Shown here one piece after another: positions 1 through 7,398 of a stretch of DNA of 34,561 nucleotides; the stretch's first letter is position 1; each line of letters starts with the position of its first letter. The notes beneath the pieces were generated by a model that was given only the letters and a program-made list of their open reading frames with translations, was not told the DNA's origin and ran no database searches. The stretch lies in NCBI GenBank assembly GCA_026398895.1, contig JAPLRZ010000072.1, positions 1-34,561 on the forward strand, given 5' to 3'. The position numbers and the translations under genes are program-made. Origin of the DNA: Methylococcales bacterium (GTDB lineage Bacteria > Pseudomonadota > Gammaproteobacteria > Methylococcales > Methylomonadaceae).

Positions 1-39
1 AAAAACTCGAATTCTTAAGTCGTATGAGTAAGGTTTCAT
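1..39 (-). CDS. 5' end of a probable IS630-family transposase (runs off the window)
   Basis: Thirteen codons are visible, reading MKPYSYDLRIRVF, from an ATG at 39 towards position 1. An AGGAG Shine-Dalgarno sequence sits at 50-46 with good spacing. The pattern M-K-x-Y-S-x-D-L-R-x-x-V is the usual start of IS630-family transposases, which begin with a helix-turn-helix arm. The rest of the gene lies outside the window. The call rests on a very short stretch, so the family assignment is inference. The AT-rich 160 bases to its right, before the lipoprotein gene, would hold the IS end and both promoters; I see no clear terminal inverted repeat there. Confidence 0.45.
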   Translation of the reverse strand, partial: MKPYSYDLRIRVF

Positions 40-236
40 TTTAATCTCCTAACAATGTTATTAAATTAATAGTTAGAGTATATTATTGGCATAAAGTTTC
101 TTTTATATGGTAACTAACCTATATTGAAAACACTGTAAGTAAATTTTACCAATTCACTTTTTATTGTTGTTTTTATATTTAAGTCGGCTAGATTTATAGT
201 ATATTGGCACTTTATTTAATGAATCCAGCGAGTAAT

Positions 237-647
237 ATGAAATTTCAAATGACAAAATGGAATCTAAATTCAGTCAGTCGTCAAGCCTTAATAGGTTTAC
301 TGATGACAATACTCTTATCAGGTTGTTCACTGCCCTTTTTTAGCGGCTACGGTGCAAACGGTCAAACTCGCGAAGAATTCACTCGCTATGTAGAAACCGT
401 GTTCAAATTACAAAATAGCATGACCAGCAAAATGATGGCATTCACTGAGAATGATGAAAAACCAGCCAATCTCGATGCTTTGTTGCAAGCAGAACAACGT
501 ATGCAGAAAACCTGTGAAGCATTAAATGAATACGCTGAACGGGACAGTGATGGTTTAAGTGTAGGGCTATTATTACAACGCCGCGTTGAACAAACGGCAG
601 TAGATTGTGAAAAAGCCGCTAAAGAACTGCAATCATTGTTAAAGTGA
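237..647 (+). CDS. small lipoprotein of unknown function
   Basis: About 136 residues. The N-terminus has a charged start, a hydrophobic stretch and a lipobox L-L-S-G-C with the cysteine at residue 30, so it should be exported, lipidated and anchored in a membrane. The mature part is about 105 residues, mostly charged and helical (Q-, E-, A-, L-rich), with two later cysteines (in KTCEAL and VDCEKA) that could form a disulfide. In-frame starts exist upstream at 204 (TTG) and 219 (ATG); I chose the ATG at 237 because it gives an ordinary-length signal peptide and has a weak GAG upstream. I do not recognise the family. It stands alone; a stem-loop at 722-746 (TTGCCCAC/GTGGGCAA) lies downstream but has no U-run. 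Confidence 0.7.
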   Translation: MKFQMTKWNLNSVSRQALIGLLMTILLSGCSLPFFSGYGANGQTREEFTRYVETVFKLQNSMTSKMMAFTENDEKPANLDALLQAEQRMQKTCEALNEYAERDSDGLSVGLLLQRRVEQTAVDCEKAAKELQSLLK

Positions 648-792
648 TGCCATAAATGATTTTAAATTCAAACTGAATTAGCTAGAGCTTGGTTTGCCCG
701 TCACCACCGATGAAAAAATCATTGCCCACAACTGCAAAGCGTGGGCAACAAAGTCACAATTCCACCCATCAATCTTCGCCGCAATGGCATCA

Positions 793-839
793 CCGCGAAA
801 AGTCCCGCATTCCGCAAGCTCCATGTGTGCTACTTACTG
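793..839 (+). repeat. palindromic repeat family A, half copy
   Basis: The stretch containing CCCGCATTCCGCAAGCTCC and then a variant of GGGCTACTTGCT matches the right half of the copy at 1254-1339 almost base for base, and also the copy at 5321-5386. Only the right arm is present here. Confidence 0.6.
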
Positions 840-857
840 ATCCATTATGAGGTTATT

Positions 858-953
858 ATGTCAACAAAAATCAAAACAATATTATTGGTTATCGCCTGTG
901 TATTTCTATGGCTGGTGCTTCAATCTGTTACGGGTGTACCAATGAAAATGTGA
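858..953 (+). CDS. possible 31-residue single-pass membrane peptide
   Basis: ATG at 858 follows a GAGG-containing ribosome binding site about 7 bases upstream. The peptide has a short polar start with two lysines, then about 20 hydrophobic residues (ILLVIACVFLWLVLQ), then a polar end, which fits a single membrane helix with the N-terminus inside. No family is recognised. It lies between palindromic repeats, so it could equally be chance coding or a relic. Confidence 0.3.
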   Translation: MSTKIKTILLVIACVFLWLVLQSVTGVPMKM

Positions 954-984
954 ATAAATTTATATCACACTGGTAGAGCCATAT

Positions 985-1070
985 GATGTGCCGACGATAG
1001 GAGGCGCATCAACTCGAACGATGCGCTTCGTGCCTCAGCACATCCTAATGTAGCGTATCTTATCGCGTTG
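985..1070 (+). repeat. palindromic repeat family B, copy 1
   Basis: Starts GATGTGCCGACGATAG, continues AGGCGCATCA, then CCTCAGCACATCCTA and ends TATCGCGTTG. The same blocks in the same order occur in reverse orientation at 20165-20263, and a partial copy lies at 5262-5302. The outer blocks (GATGTGC / GCACATC) are inverted repeats of each other. Confidence 0.65.
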
Positions 1071-1133
1071 GTAGATTTGACTGATAAAGGTAATTTAAAC
1101 GTAACCTTTAACACTTGCACTCAGAAAAATTGA

Positions 1134-1182
1134 GTAGGTCGGAATAAGCCCAGCGCGGTAGCGCAGGGTGGGCGTTTCCGAC
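1134..1182 (+). repeat. palindromic repeat family C
   Basis: Begins GTAGGTCGGAATAAGCCC and ends GGGCGTTTCCGAC. The arms GTCGGAA / TTCCGAC and AGCCC / GGGC pair, giving a long imperfect hairpin. Sequences of this kind are common intergenic repeats in many beta- and gammaproteobacteria. Together with families A and B it fills the 412-base gene-free stretch 954-1366, where I see no gene. Confidence 0.6.
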
Positions 1183-1253
1183 AACGCATGGAAATCTCTA
1201 CAAGGCTGGAGGCGGTTTTGTTGGATAGTATGATGAGTTTCAATATTTCAAAC

Positions 1254-1339
1254 GTAGCCCGTGTGGAGCGTAGCGGAACACGGGGAATAGTTACATCACC
1301 AACGAAAATCCCGCATTCCGCAAGCTCCATGCGGGCTAC
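1254..1339 (+). repeat. palindromic repeat family A, full copy
   Basis: Left arm GTAGCCCGTGTGGAGC with CGGAACACGGG; right arm CCCGCATTCCGCAAGCTCC with GCGGGCTAC. GTAGCCCG and GCGGGCTAC are inverted repeats at the two ends, and each arm can fold on itself. The half copy at 793-839 and the decayed copy at 5321-5386 belong to the same family. Confidence 0.65.
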
Positions 1340-1366
1340 TTGCTATGATTAGCACACCTTATCGAG

Positions 1367-1939
1367 TTATTTTTTAGACCACATCCAGCATTGGACTGGA
1401 TAATTAGAACTAAAGCCACCAACAGTATATTGACCTTTCTTATCTTTTGTTAGAGTAAGCTTGTGGTTGGTATCGACTTTATTTTCATTAAAATTTTGTT
1501 CAATCACTTTCACATAATCATTGCCAACCTCACGGACTATAGCGCAATGACCATAATTGCCTCCCTTTGAACAAATAATATTATTGGGCTGCGGTTTATC
1601 AGTAGTTTTACCATTATCAGATTTGTTTAAATTTTTCTGAGAAGCGTTAGCACAATATGTATTCGCGTTACCTGCTCCAAGTTCGCGGCTAAATTTTTGT
1701 TTGTAATAACGATTTACATATTCAACACATTGATATAAATAACCAGTTGTATAATTAGCGTACTTATTTTTAATGTTTGAAAAATAGCAAGGTTGACCGT
1801 TACTGTAGGCTAAAACACTGTTATATTCGCCTAAATATTCACCAAAATTGAATTTTTTACTACAATCTGGAGCGGCAGCATTTACATTAACAGTAGCCAA
1901 AAGCATAATTATGCTAAAGAATATATGGGTAGTCTTCAT
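1367..1939 (-). CDS. secreted CHAP-domain cysteine amidase/peptidase
   Basis: 190 residues. Residues 1-21 form a Sec signal peptide (hydrophobic core IFFSIIMLLATV, likely cleavage after NVNA). The mature protein shows CHAP (NlpC/P60-like) marks: a catalytic cysteine at residue 71 in YQCVEYVNRYY, the general base histidine at 131 in YGHCAIV, and the polar third residue in KVIEQN (Glu147/Asn149). CHAP enzymes usually cut amide bonds in peptidoglycan stem peptides or in glutathionylspermidine, so a periplasmic or extracellular cell-wall role is likely; the substrate is not known. Six further cysteines suggest disulfides. A GAGG ribosome binding site lies 7 bases before the ATG. There is no immunity or secretion gene next to it. 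Fold assignment is fairly secure, role is inference. Confidence 0.7.
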   Translation of the reverse strand: MKTTHIFFSIIMLLATVNVNAAAPDCSKKFNFGEYLGEYNSVLAYSNGQPCYFSNIKNKYANYTTGYLYQCVEYVNRYYKQKFSRELGAGNANTYCANASQKNLNKSDNGKTTDKPQPNNIICSKGGNYGHCAIVREVGNDYVKVIEQNFNENKVDTNHKLTLTKDKKGQYTVGGFSSNYPVQCWMWSKK

Positions 1940-1977
1940 ATTAGCGTCCTCATTTGTTGTTTATGTTACCTAATTAA

Positions 1978-2373
1978 TTTGACAAACAATCAGGTGTCTT
2001 TGATTATTCACAAGTAGGACTTACGCAAGAACAACTGGCAGAAAAATTGAAAATGTCACCCAGTGCTTACGGTGATATTGAACGCGGCGACAGCGATATA
2101 AAATTATCCCGCTTAGAAAGCATTGCTGAATCGTTAGAAATAAAATTATCTGAATTGTTTGAATTAAATGAAAAAGGCTCATTCAATATCATCAACTCGC
2201 ATCTCTCAAATAATGAAACCAAAATACATATCGGTTCATCTGCTTCTGAATTAGAAAAACAATTGGTAATTAATGAATTACAAACAAAAGAAATTACCAT
2301 GAAAGACAGGGAAATTGATAACTTAAGAGAAATTATTACCTTGCTTAAAAGAGAGAGCCGACTCAGCGAATAA
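1978..2373 (+). pseudogene. 5'-truncated XRE-family helix-turn-helix regulator
   Basis: The reading frame is open from 1978 and encodes most of an XRE helix-turn-helix: GLTQEQLAEKL (helix 2) and MSPSAYGDIERGD (helix 3), then KLSRLESIAESLEIKLSELF. The usual first helix and initiating Met are missing: upstream of GLTQEQ there are only about 14 residues and then a stop at 1975, with no ATG or GTG in frame. The first possible start (TTG at 2047 or ATG at 2053) would remove helices 1-2 and half the DNA-binding motif. The C-terminal part (about residues 70-130) is polar and ends in a probable coiled coil (LQTKEITMKDREIDNLRE). It most likely is a remnant cut by a rearrangement near 1978; use of a rare start codon is the alternative. 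Confidence 0.6.
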
Positions 2374-2420
2374 CAAACTAATCACAAACCAAGTATACAG
2401 TGAACTTAACGGAGTGAAAC

Positions 2421-2639
2421 ATGACCAACATCACTATAGATGACGCATTGATTAATGAGGTAATTACCGTTAGCCAGTATCAAAACGCTCAAGAAGCGGT
2501 TAGCAATATTTTAGCCGACTACTTACAGCAACATAAAAAACAAGCCAGCATTACCGAATTACTGGCGATGCCCGCTGTTGCCAATATTGATTTTAATCCA
2601 CCACGCTTAACTAATTTTTATCCCGCTGATTTTTCATGA
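2421..2639 (+). CDS. VapB-like antitoxin
   Basis: 72 residues. The N-terminal part (MTNITIDDALINEVITVS...EAVSNILADYLQQHKK) matches the strand-helix-helix pattern of VapB-type antitoxins, which bind their own operator as dimers through this region; the C-terminal tail (PPRLTNFYPADFS) would then wrap around the toxin. It precedes the PIN-domain toxin and the stop codon overlaps the toxin start (ATGA), the standard translationally coupled arrangement. A GGAG ribosome binding site lies before the ATG. Autoregulation by the pair is expected from the family, not seen. Confidence 0.7.
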   Translation: MTNITIDDALINEVITVSQYQNAQEAVSNILADYLQQHKKQASITELLAMPAVANIDFNPPRLTNFYPADFS

Positions 2640-3055
2640 TGCTGTTGCTGGATACCAATGTTGTTTCCGAACTAAGAAAAGCAAAAACAGGCAAAATCCA
2701 TCCAAATGTTAAAATTTGGGCAGAGAATGTATTACCGACACAGTTATTTTTATCGGTGGTGACACTGCTTGAATTGGAAATGGGAATAGGTTTAATCGAA
2801 CGGCGAGACACAGCACAAGCCGCATTGCTTCGTACTTGGCTTAATCATCATGTCTTACCTACTTTCAATGGACGCATTCTTGATGTTGATAGTACAGTGG
2901 CTCTGTGTTGTGGCAGACTTCATGTACCAGACCCGCGTTCAGACCGTGACGCATTAATAGCCGCGACCGCATTGGTTCACGATATGACTGTTGTTACACG
3001 CAATGTGGCAGATTTTAAGCCAACTGGTGTGCAGATACTTAATCCTTGGGAATAG
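2636..3055 (+). CDS. vapC: PIN-domain ribonuclease toxin, VapC/FitB-like
   Basis: 139 residues, typical for VapC. PIN-domain acidic residues that bind the catalytic metal are in place: Asp6 in LLLDTNVVSEL, Glu46 in VVTLLELEMG, Asp105 in SDRDALIAATA, with Asn123 and Asp126 in TRNVADF. The family cuts tRNA or rRNA and halts translation when the antitoxin is degraded. The first ATG at 2636 overlaps the antitoxin stop by 4 bases; a second ATG follows directly at 2639. The LxxDTNVxSELRK start resembles the FitB branch of the family. The gene looks intact and is followed by a short gap before the rpsP promoter. Confidence 0.85.
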   Translation: MMLLLDTNVVSELRKAKTGKIHPNVKIWAENVLPTQLFLSVVTLLELEMGIGLIERRDTAQAALLRTWLNHHVLPTFNGRILDVDSTVALCCGRLHVPDPRSDRDALIAATALVHDMTVVTRNVADFKPTGVQILNPWE

Positions 3056-3104
3056 TCTCACTCCTACATAAATTATTTTTCGTGGACAATCTTTTAATTT
3101 GTTC

Positions 3105-3132
3105 TTCACTTATCAATAAAATCGCGTAGAAT
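3105..3132 (+). promoter_or_regulatory. putative sigma70 promoter of the rpsP operon
   Basis: TTCACT and TAGAAT hexamers with a 16-base spacer lie about 40 bases before the rpsP ATG. Both match the consensus in most positions. Placed by eye. Confidence 0.35.
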
Positions 3133-3171
3133 AGGCGGATTAACAATGACCAAAAGTTTTGAGGATTTTAG

Positions 3172-3423
3172 ATGGTAACTATTCGTCTTTCCAGAGGTGG
3201 TGCAAAAAATCACCCCTTCTACCAAATTGTAGTAACAGATAGTCGTAGCGGTCGTGATGGTCGTTATATTGAGCGCGTTGGCTTTTTTAATCCATTAGCG
3301 CGTGGCAATGAAGAAAAATTACGCTTAGACAGCGAACGTGTTGAATATTGGAAAACCAAAGGCGCACAAACGTCTGAGCGTGTTGCCCAATTGATTAAAG
3401 TCGCTAAAAAAGCTGCTGCGTAA
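3172..3423 (+). CDS. rpsP: 30S ribosomal protein S16
   Basis: 83 residues, the normal length for bacterial S16. The start [23 protein letters not shown] and the following [18 protein letters not shown] are family signatures. S16 binds 16S rRNA and is needed for assembly of the small subunit body. A GAGG ribosome binding site precedes the ATG. First gene of the conserved rpsP-rimM-trmD-rplS operon; rimM starts 5 bases after its stop. Confidence 0.97.
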   Translation: MVTIRLSRGGAKNHPFYQIVVTDSRSGRDGRYIERVGFFNPLARGNEEKLRLDSERVEYWKTKGAQTSERVAQLIKVAKKAAA

Positions 3424-3428
3424 TTCGT

Positions 3429-3935
3429 TTGTCTGATAAAGGTCATATACACGTTGGAAAAATTTCTGGCGTTTTTGGTATCAAAGGCTGGGTTAAGGTA
3501 TTTTCCTATACCGATTATAGAGAAAATATTCTCGACTATTCGCCTTGGTTGCTAAAAAAAGCGGGTGAGATGAAAACGGTTAAAGTGATTACTGGAAACC
3601 TGCAAGGGAAAGCGGTCGTTGCTCAACTTGAGGGTATTCAAGACCGAGACCTAGCGGCAAGTTTGATGGGCTGGGATATTTTTATCACCCCAGAACAATT
3701 GCCAAAAGCGGCAAGTGATGAATACTACTGGTCTGATTTAATCGGCTTAAAAGTTGAAAATACCGAAGGCGTTGATTTTGGTGTCATCAGTGGATTGCTG
3801 GAAACAGGCGCGAATGATGTCATGATTGTTCAAGGTGATAAAGAACGGTGTATTCCGTTTTTACAAGGACAAACCATCACCCAGATTGATTTAAGCGCGG
3901 GTAAGATGATAGTGGATTGGGACGCAGATTTTTAA
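3429..3935 (+). CDS. rimM: ribosome maturation factor RimM
   Basis: 168 residues. RimM helps mature the head of the 30S subunit and binds S19. The N-terminal beta-barrel signature [22 protein letters not shown] and the C-terminal PRC-barrel region ([38 protein letters not shown]) are all present. The only reasonable start is TTG at 3429, since no ATG or GTG occurs in frame before the conserved core, and no clear Shine-Dalgarno sequence is seen; it may depend on coupling to rpsP. The stop overlaps the trmD start by one base (TAATG). Confidence 0.95.
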   Translation: MSDKGHIHVGKISGVFGIKGWVKVFSYTDYRENILDYSPWLLKKAGEMKTVKVITGNLQGKAVVAQLEGIQDRDLAASLMGWDIFITPEQLPKAASDEYYWSDLIGLKVENTEGVDFGVISGLLETGANDVMIVQGDKERCIPFLQGQTITQIDLSAGKMIVDWDADF

Positions 3936-4693
3936 TGCGTTTTGATGTCATCAGCTTATTTCCAGACATGGTGACAGCAGCGGCACAGATTGGTGTCACA
4001 GGAAAAGCAATCGAACGCGGCATTGTCAGTTTATCGGTATGGAATCCACGCGATTATACTCACGACAAGCACAAAACCGTTGATGATCGTCCTTACGGCG
4101 GCGGGCCTGGGATGGTCATGAAATACCAGCCCTTGCATGACGCTGTTAATGCGGCAAAACAGGCAGGTTACGCAAACAGTAAAGTCGTTTATTTAAGCCC
4201 ACAAGGCAAACCGATTACCCAAGCCTTATTATCAAGCGTTGCACAAAACTCGCAATTGATCTTAGTGGCAGGACGTTATGAAGGGGTTGATGAACGCTTT
4301 GTTGACTTGGATTGTGATGAAGAATGGTCGATAGGCGATTATGTTATCAGCGGCGGTGAACTCGCGGCACTCATAGTCATTGATGCAGTGACGCGGTTAT
4401 TGCCCGATGTACTTGGTGATGAACAATCCGCAGTACAAGATTCACATACCGATGGATTGCTAGACTGTCCACATTTTACCCGACCAGAACAGTTAGCAGG
4501 ACGCGCTGTACCAGACGTATTACTGAGCGGTAATCATGCAGAGATCAGCCGTTGGCGCATGAAACAAGCCTTAGGACGAACGTGGCAAAGACGACCTGAT
4601 TTATTAGAAAAAAAACCGTTAAATGCAGAACAAAAACAACTGCTAGAACAATTTAAAGTTGAAGTTAAAGGGTGTGGTAATGAACATTATTGA
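3935..4693 (+). CDS. trmD: tRNA (guanine-N1-)-methyltransferase
   Basis: 252 residues. TrmD methylates G37 next to the anticodon of several tRNAs with S-adenosylmethionine and so prevents frameshifting. Signatures visible: [12 protein letters not shown] at the start, [26 protein letters not shown], and the trefoil-knot SAM site [13 protein letters not shown]. The C-terminal tRNA-binding domain ([26 protein letters not shown]) is complete. I start it at the ATG in TAATG, overlapping rimM, rather than at an upstream in-frame codon. Its 3' end overlaps rplS by 14 bases. Confidence 0.97.
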   Translation: MRFDVISLFPDMVTAAAQIGVTGKAIERGIVSLSVWNPRDYTHDKHKTVDDRPYGGGPGMVMKYQPLHDAVNAAKQAGYANSKVVYLSPQGKPITQALLSSVAQNSQLILVAGRYEGVDERFVDLDCDEEWSIGDYVISGGELAALIVIDAVTRLLPDVLGDEQSAVQDSHTDGLLDCPHFTRPEQLAGRAVPDVLLSGNHAEISRWRMKQALGRTWQRRPDLLEKKPLNAEQKQLLEQFKVEVKGCGNEHY

Positions 4694-5021
4694 TGTATTA
4701 GAACAAGCGCAAATGAAACAAAATGTCCCCGCATTTAATGCAGGTGACACTGTTGTTGTACAAGTTAAAGTAAAAGAAGGCGATAAAGAAAGAGTGCAGG
4801 CGTTTGAAGGCATTGTCATTGCAAAACGTAATCGCGGTTTAAACTCAGCTTTCACTGTTAGAAAAATTTCTCATGGCACAGGCGTTGAACGTGTTTTCCA
4901 AACACACAGTCCTATGATTAGCGAAATTACTGTTAAGCGTCGTGGTGATGTTCGTCGTGCTAAATTGTACTACTTGCGTGATTTGACTGGTAAAGCAGCG
5001 CGTATTAAAGAAAAACTTTAA
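4680..5021 (+). CDS. rplS: 50S ribosomal protein L19
   Basis: 113 residues, the normal length. Family signatures: [59 protein letters not shown] and a basic end. L19 lies at the 30S-50S interface. The ATG at 4680 is inside the end of trmD with AGGG just upstream, so translation of the two is likely coupled. Last gene of the operon; a strong terminator follows. Confidence 0.97.
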   Translation: MNIIDVLEQAQMKQNVPAFNAGDTVVVQVKVKEGDKERVQAFEGIVIAKRNRGLNSAFTVRKISHGTGVERVFQTHSPMISEITVKRRGDVRRAKLYYLRDLTGKAARIKEKL

Positions 5022-5041
5022 TCGGTTTTGCTTTATGCAAT

Positions 5042-5070
5042 AAAAAAAGGCAGCCTAGGCTGCCTTTTTT
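5042..5070 (+). terminator. Rho-independent terminator after rplS
   Basis: A-run, then GGCAGCC paired with GGCTGCC around a tight TA centre, then six T. 20 bases after the rplS stop. The A-run on the left makes it usable from both strands. Confidence 0.9.
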
Positions 5071-5261
5071 GTGTCTATCGTTTTTTAGTTAAAGCTTATA
5101 TGCTTTACTGAGTTGCTGCGGCTGCAACGGTGGCAGGAGTGGTTTCAAGTGGTGCGTATTTTTATGCTAAATGGAAAAATCGCCAAAATTCTGGAAATTC
5201 CTGAAATGTGGATAGAGCCTAGTAAACAATAGGCTCTGGTTGATTGGCGGTATTACCCACC
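5071..5261. other. gene-free stretch with a possible coding relic
   Basis: No complete gene. On the plus strand about 5114-5208 encodes an Ala/Val-rich helix followed by a basic tail (VAGVVSSGAYFYAKWKNR) ending in TGA, but there is a stop just upstream and no good start, so it looks like the 3' end of a lost membrane protein. No candidate immunity gene for the lipase at 5422 is seen here. Confidence 0.3.
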
Positions 5262-5302
5262 ATGCGCTTCGTACTTAGCCTAGTCTATAGCCTTATCGCG
5301 TT
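5262..5302 (+). repeat. palindromic repeat family B, partial copy
   Basis: ATGCGCTTCGT, then a decayed centre, then TTATCGCGTT: the right half of the copy at 985-1070 with several changes. Confidence 0.4.
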
Positions 5303-5320
5303 AATTTGATGTTGTAATGC

Positions 5321-5386
5321 GTAACCCGTGTGGAGGGGAGACAGTAACATCATCACGAAAAGCCCCACAAGCTCGATGCGGGCTAC
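5321..5386 (+). repeat. palindromic repeat family A, decayed copy
   Basis: GTAACCCGTGTGGAG at the left, CACAAGCTCGATGCGGGCTAC at the right. Shorter than the copy at 1254-1339, with part of each arm missing. Confidence 0.55.
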
Positions 5387-5421
5387 TTGCTGCATGAATA
5401 AATCAGGATGCTTGGGTTCAT

Positions 5422-6378
5422 CTAGTATTCTTTTGAAATCCAAAAGTAAGGCTCTAGCTGCCATGATACCAGTTTTTTTGCACTACCCACTTCGGCTACT
5501 ATACTCTGTACATCTACCATCGCTTTCATCAAGCTTGTCATATTATGACCTGCTGTCGAAGTCAATGAATTGCCAGCTGTCTCATTATAAACAACAATCA
5601 GATCACCTTTTAGCTTATCTTTAAATAAAAATGTCACTGGGTCATGAACAGATTTAAAATGCACAATTTTGCTTTCTGCTCTAGGTAATCCAGACACTTT
5701 CAACATCACCTCACCTATAGCAAGCTCAATCTTTTTGAATTCGCCCATATGTAGGGAATTAAAAGTGATCACATCTCCTCCGATAATAGCACCAACATAA
5801 GCAGCTAATGCCCCTCCGAGTGAATGTCCAGTAAAATTAAGCTTTTTCGCACCAATCCCTTTTGCATATTCAAGGGCTTTATCGAATATATTGAATATTT
5901 TAGACACCAAAAATGATAATGGGGTTAATCCTCCCATAGATACACGTTCTGCAATGTTAGCGGCATCCTCTATCCAATTAACAAGATTATCCGAACCTCG
6001 AAAAGCAATAGTTGTTATTCCTGTTTTACTGCTCTCAAACACTGCGACACCAAAGCCCCTAAAATCTAAAATATCATCTTCATATGATCTCCTTAGTTTA
6101 ATATAGTAAGGGAGAACAACGCTATCTTCATAGTATGTATTATTTGCCATTACCGCATAATCAGCATAATCGGCAACATTCTGTATTGCCTTCAGATTAC
6201 GACCATAAACTTCTCTTATATAATAAAGGCTAACTGATGAACTGACGCTAAGTATTTTAGGCGGTGCATCTGTACCTGTCGTTCTTTGCGTGGGTGTACA
6301 TATTGAAGCATTAGTGCCTTTGTCAACTATTTCGCAGTTTGCTCCCACCCCTTTTATTCCAGTAACTTGAGCCACCAT
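5422..6378 (-). CDS. class-3 lipase, probable type VI secretion effector
   Basis: 318 residues. Alpha/beta-hydrolase of the lipase class 3 family: the nucleophile elbow is GHSLGGALA with Ser186, the oxyanion region is IAFRGSDNLVNWIED (about 126-138), and the other triad members are probably Asp246 in VHDPVTF and His278 in AGHNM. These enzymes hydrolyse acyl esters of phospholipids or triacylglycerol. Being last in a vgrG-PAAR cassette, it is most simply a cargo effector that attacks target-cell membranes. There is no signal peptide, as expected for such cargo. The first 45 residues are polar and may dock on PAAR or VgrG. I prefer the ATG at 6378 with an AGGGG site upstream over the TTG at 6381. 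No immunity gene is visible beside it. Confidence 0.8.
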   Translation of the reverse strand: MVAQVTGIKGVGANCEIVDKGTNASICTPTQRTTGTDAPPKILSVSSSVSLYYIREVYGRNLKAIQNVADYADYAVMANNTYYEDSVVLPYYIKLRRSYEDDILDFRGFGVAVFESSKTGITTIAFRGSDNLVNWIEDAANIAERVSMGGLTPLSFLVSKIFNIFDKALEYAKGIGAKKLNFTGHSLGGALAAYVGAIIGGDVITFNSLHMGEFKKIELAIGEVMLKVSGLPRAESKIVHFKSVHDPVTFLFKDKLKGDLIVVYNETAGNSLTSTAGHNMTSLMKAMVDVQSIVAEVGSAKKLVSWQLEPYFWISKEY

Positions 6379-6475
6379 CAATCTACCCCTTATATTTGTT
6401 AAAACCTCGTAAGCTCAATAATGAGTTGAGGCATAAACTACATTCCAGTTAAATACTTTGTTAGCGAGGCGTTTA

Positions 6476-6766
6476 TCACCCAATCAACACCGTCGGCAAC
6501 CCCAAAACAATCGTACCACCATGAGCTGTCATATCTCCCATTCTGGCGGCAGGTTGCCCCATAATTAACACGGTCATTGAGCCTAGTGCGATGACATCAG
6601 GCGGTCCTACGCAAACTGCCATATCACCGACTCGGGCGGCAGGCATACCGCCTATCAAGACGGTGATGGCACAAGGCGGCAGTATTGGGCCGCCAACGTG
6701 CGGCACAACGCCTGTCACCATTGGGCAGACGTGCATATCAGATAGTCTTGCGGCGGGTTGTCCCAT
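6476..6766 (-). CDS. PAAR-domain protein (type VI spike tip)
   Basis: 96 residues. Three turns of the PAAR motif are visible: MGQPAARLSDMHVC at the start, MPAARVGDMAVC in the middle and QPAARMGDMTAHGG near the end, with Cys and His residues that bind the metal at the cone tip. PAAR proteins sharpen the VgrG trimer and attach effectors. It is the bare domain with no effector extension. AGGAAAGAG precedes the ATG. It lies between the helper-like gene and the lipase gene, 97 bases before the latter, so the lipase is the natural cargo. Confidence 0.93.
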   Translation of the reverse strand: MGQPAARLSDMHVCPMVTGVVPHVGGPILPPCAITVLIGGMPAARVGDMAVCVGPPDVIALGSMTVLIMGQPAARMGDMTAHGGTIVLGLPTVLIG

Positions 6767-6801
6767 ACTCTTTCCTGCTACGATGAAAAGTTAAAATGTG
6801 C

Positions 6802-7386
6802 TTATTGAACTATTCGACCATCGCCACCACTGGCGATATGAATGCCTTGTTGTAAAAAAAGCAGGTATTTTTCATTCACTTTACTAGCTTCTCCTTGGGT
6901 TGCTGCCAGCATTACTGCGCCTATTACCGCTTTGGCATATAGTTTTTCAGTAGGTGGTATAACTGCGTGTGGTGTAGGCGATATGTCGTCACCGCTCCAA
7001 AATGCGGCAATGGCTGCCCAACTGGCAGCAGTTTTGTATTCGGTTGCTTCTGCCGCCGCTAGGGTTGGTTTGCAAGTGTCTTCAATCGGTTTGTACACCC
7101 ACGCTTCGGCAAGTTCAATGGCTTTGATTTCACTGGCTGGGGTTTTATCTGTGAGGGTGTTGCGAGCGCATAAACACGCCCACCATGTCGCTTCACGTTT
7201 AGGCAGAGCATGAGCTAAAAACCGTACTGCATCTGGATAAAGCTTAAGTGCTATCAGTTGATTAAGGTAATCCACTGTTGTTGGATTATCTTGCAGTAAC
7301 GCAATCGCTTGTTCATCGAATTTTATGCCTTGTGCAATCGCATCAGCATTCATTTGTTTAATTTTTATTAACGTTGATTCGGTCAT
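6802..7386 (-). CDS. vgrG/PAAR-linked helper-like protein (DUF6931-type)
   Basis: 194 residues, soluble, mostly alpha-helical and alanine-rich, without signal peptide or membrane segment. The segment RFLAHALPKREATWWACLCAR and the following alanine-rich helices look like a family found next to VgrG and PAAR genes, which I believe is catalogued as DUF6931; I cannot confirm this by search. The likely role is an adaptor or chaperone that loads the PAAR or the lipase onto VgrG; that is inference from position only. It starts 12 bases after vgrG stops and ends 35 bases before the PAAR gene, so the three are co-transcribed. An AAGG site precedes the ATG. Confidence 0.6.
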   Translation of the reverse strand: MTESTLIKIKQMNADAIAQGIKFDEQAIALLQDNPTTVDYLNQLIALKLYPDAVRFLAHALPKREATWWACLCARNTLTDKTPASEIKAIELAEAWVYKPIEDTCKPTLAAAEATEYKTAASWAAIAAFWSGDDISPTPHAVIPPTEKLYAKAVIGAVMLAATQGEASKVNEKYLLFLQQGIHIASGGDGRIVQ

Positions 7387-7398
7387 GTTAATGCCTTG

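Noticed and set aside
1121..1330. Minus-strand open frame of 69 codons over repeats A and C
   Set aside because: It is made entirely of palindromic repeat sequence, has no ribosome binding site and its product is the usual mistranslation of such repeats.
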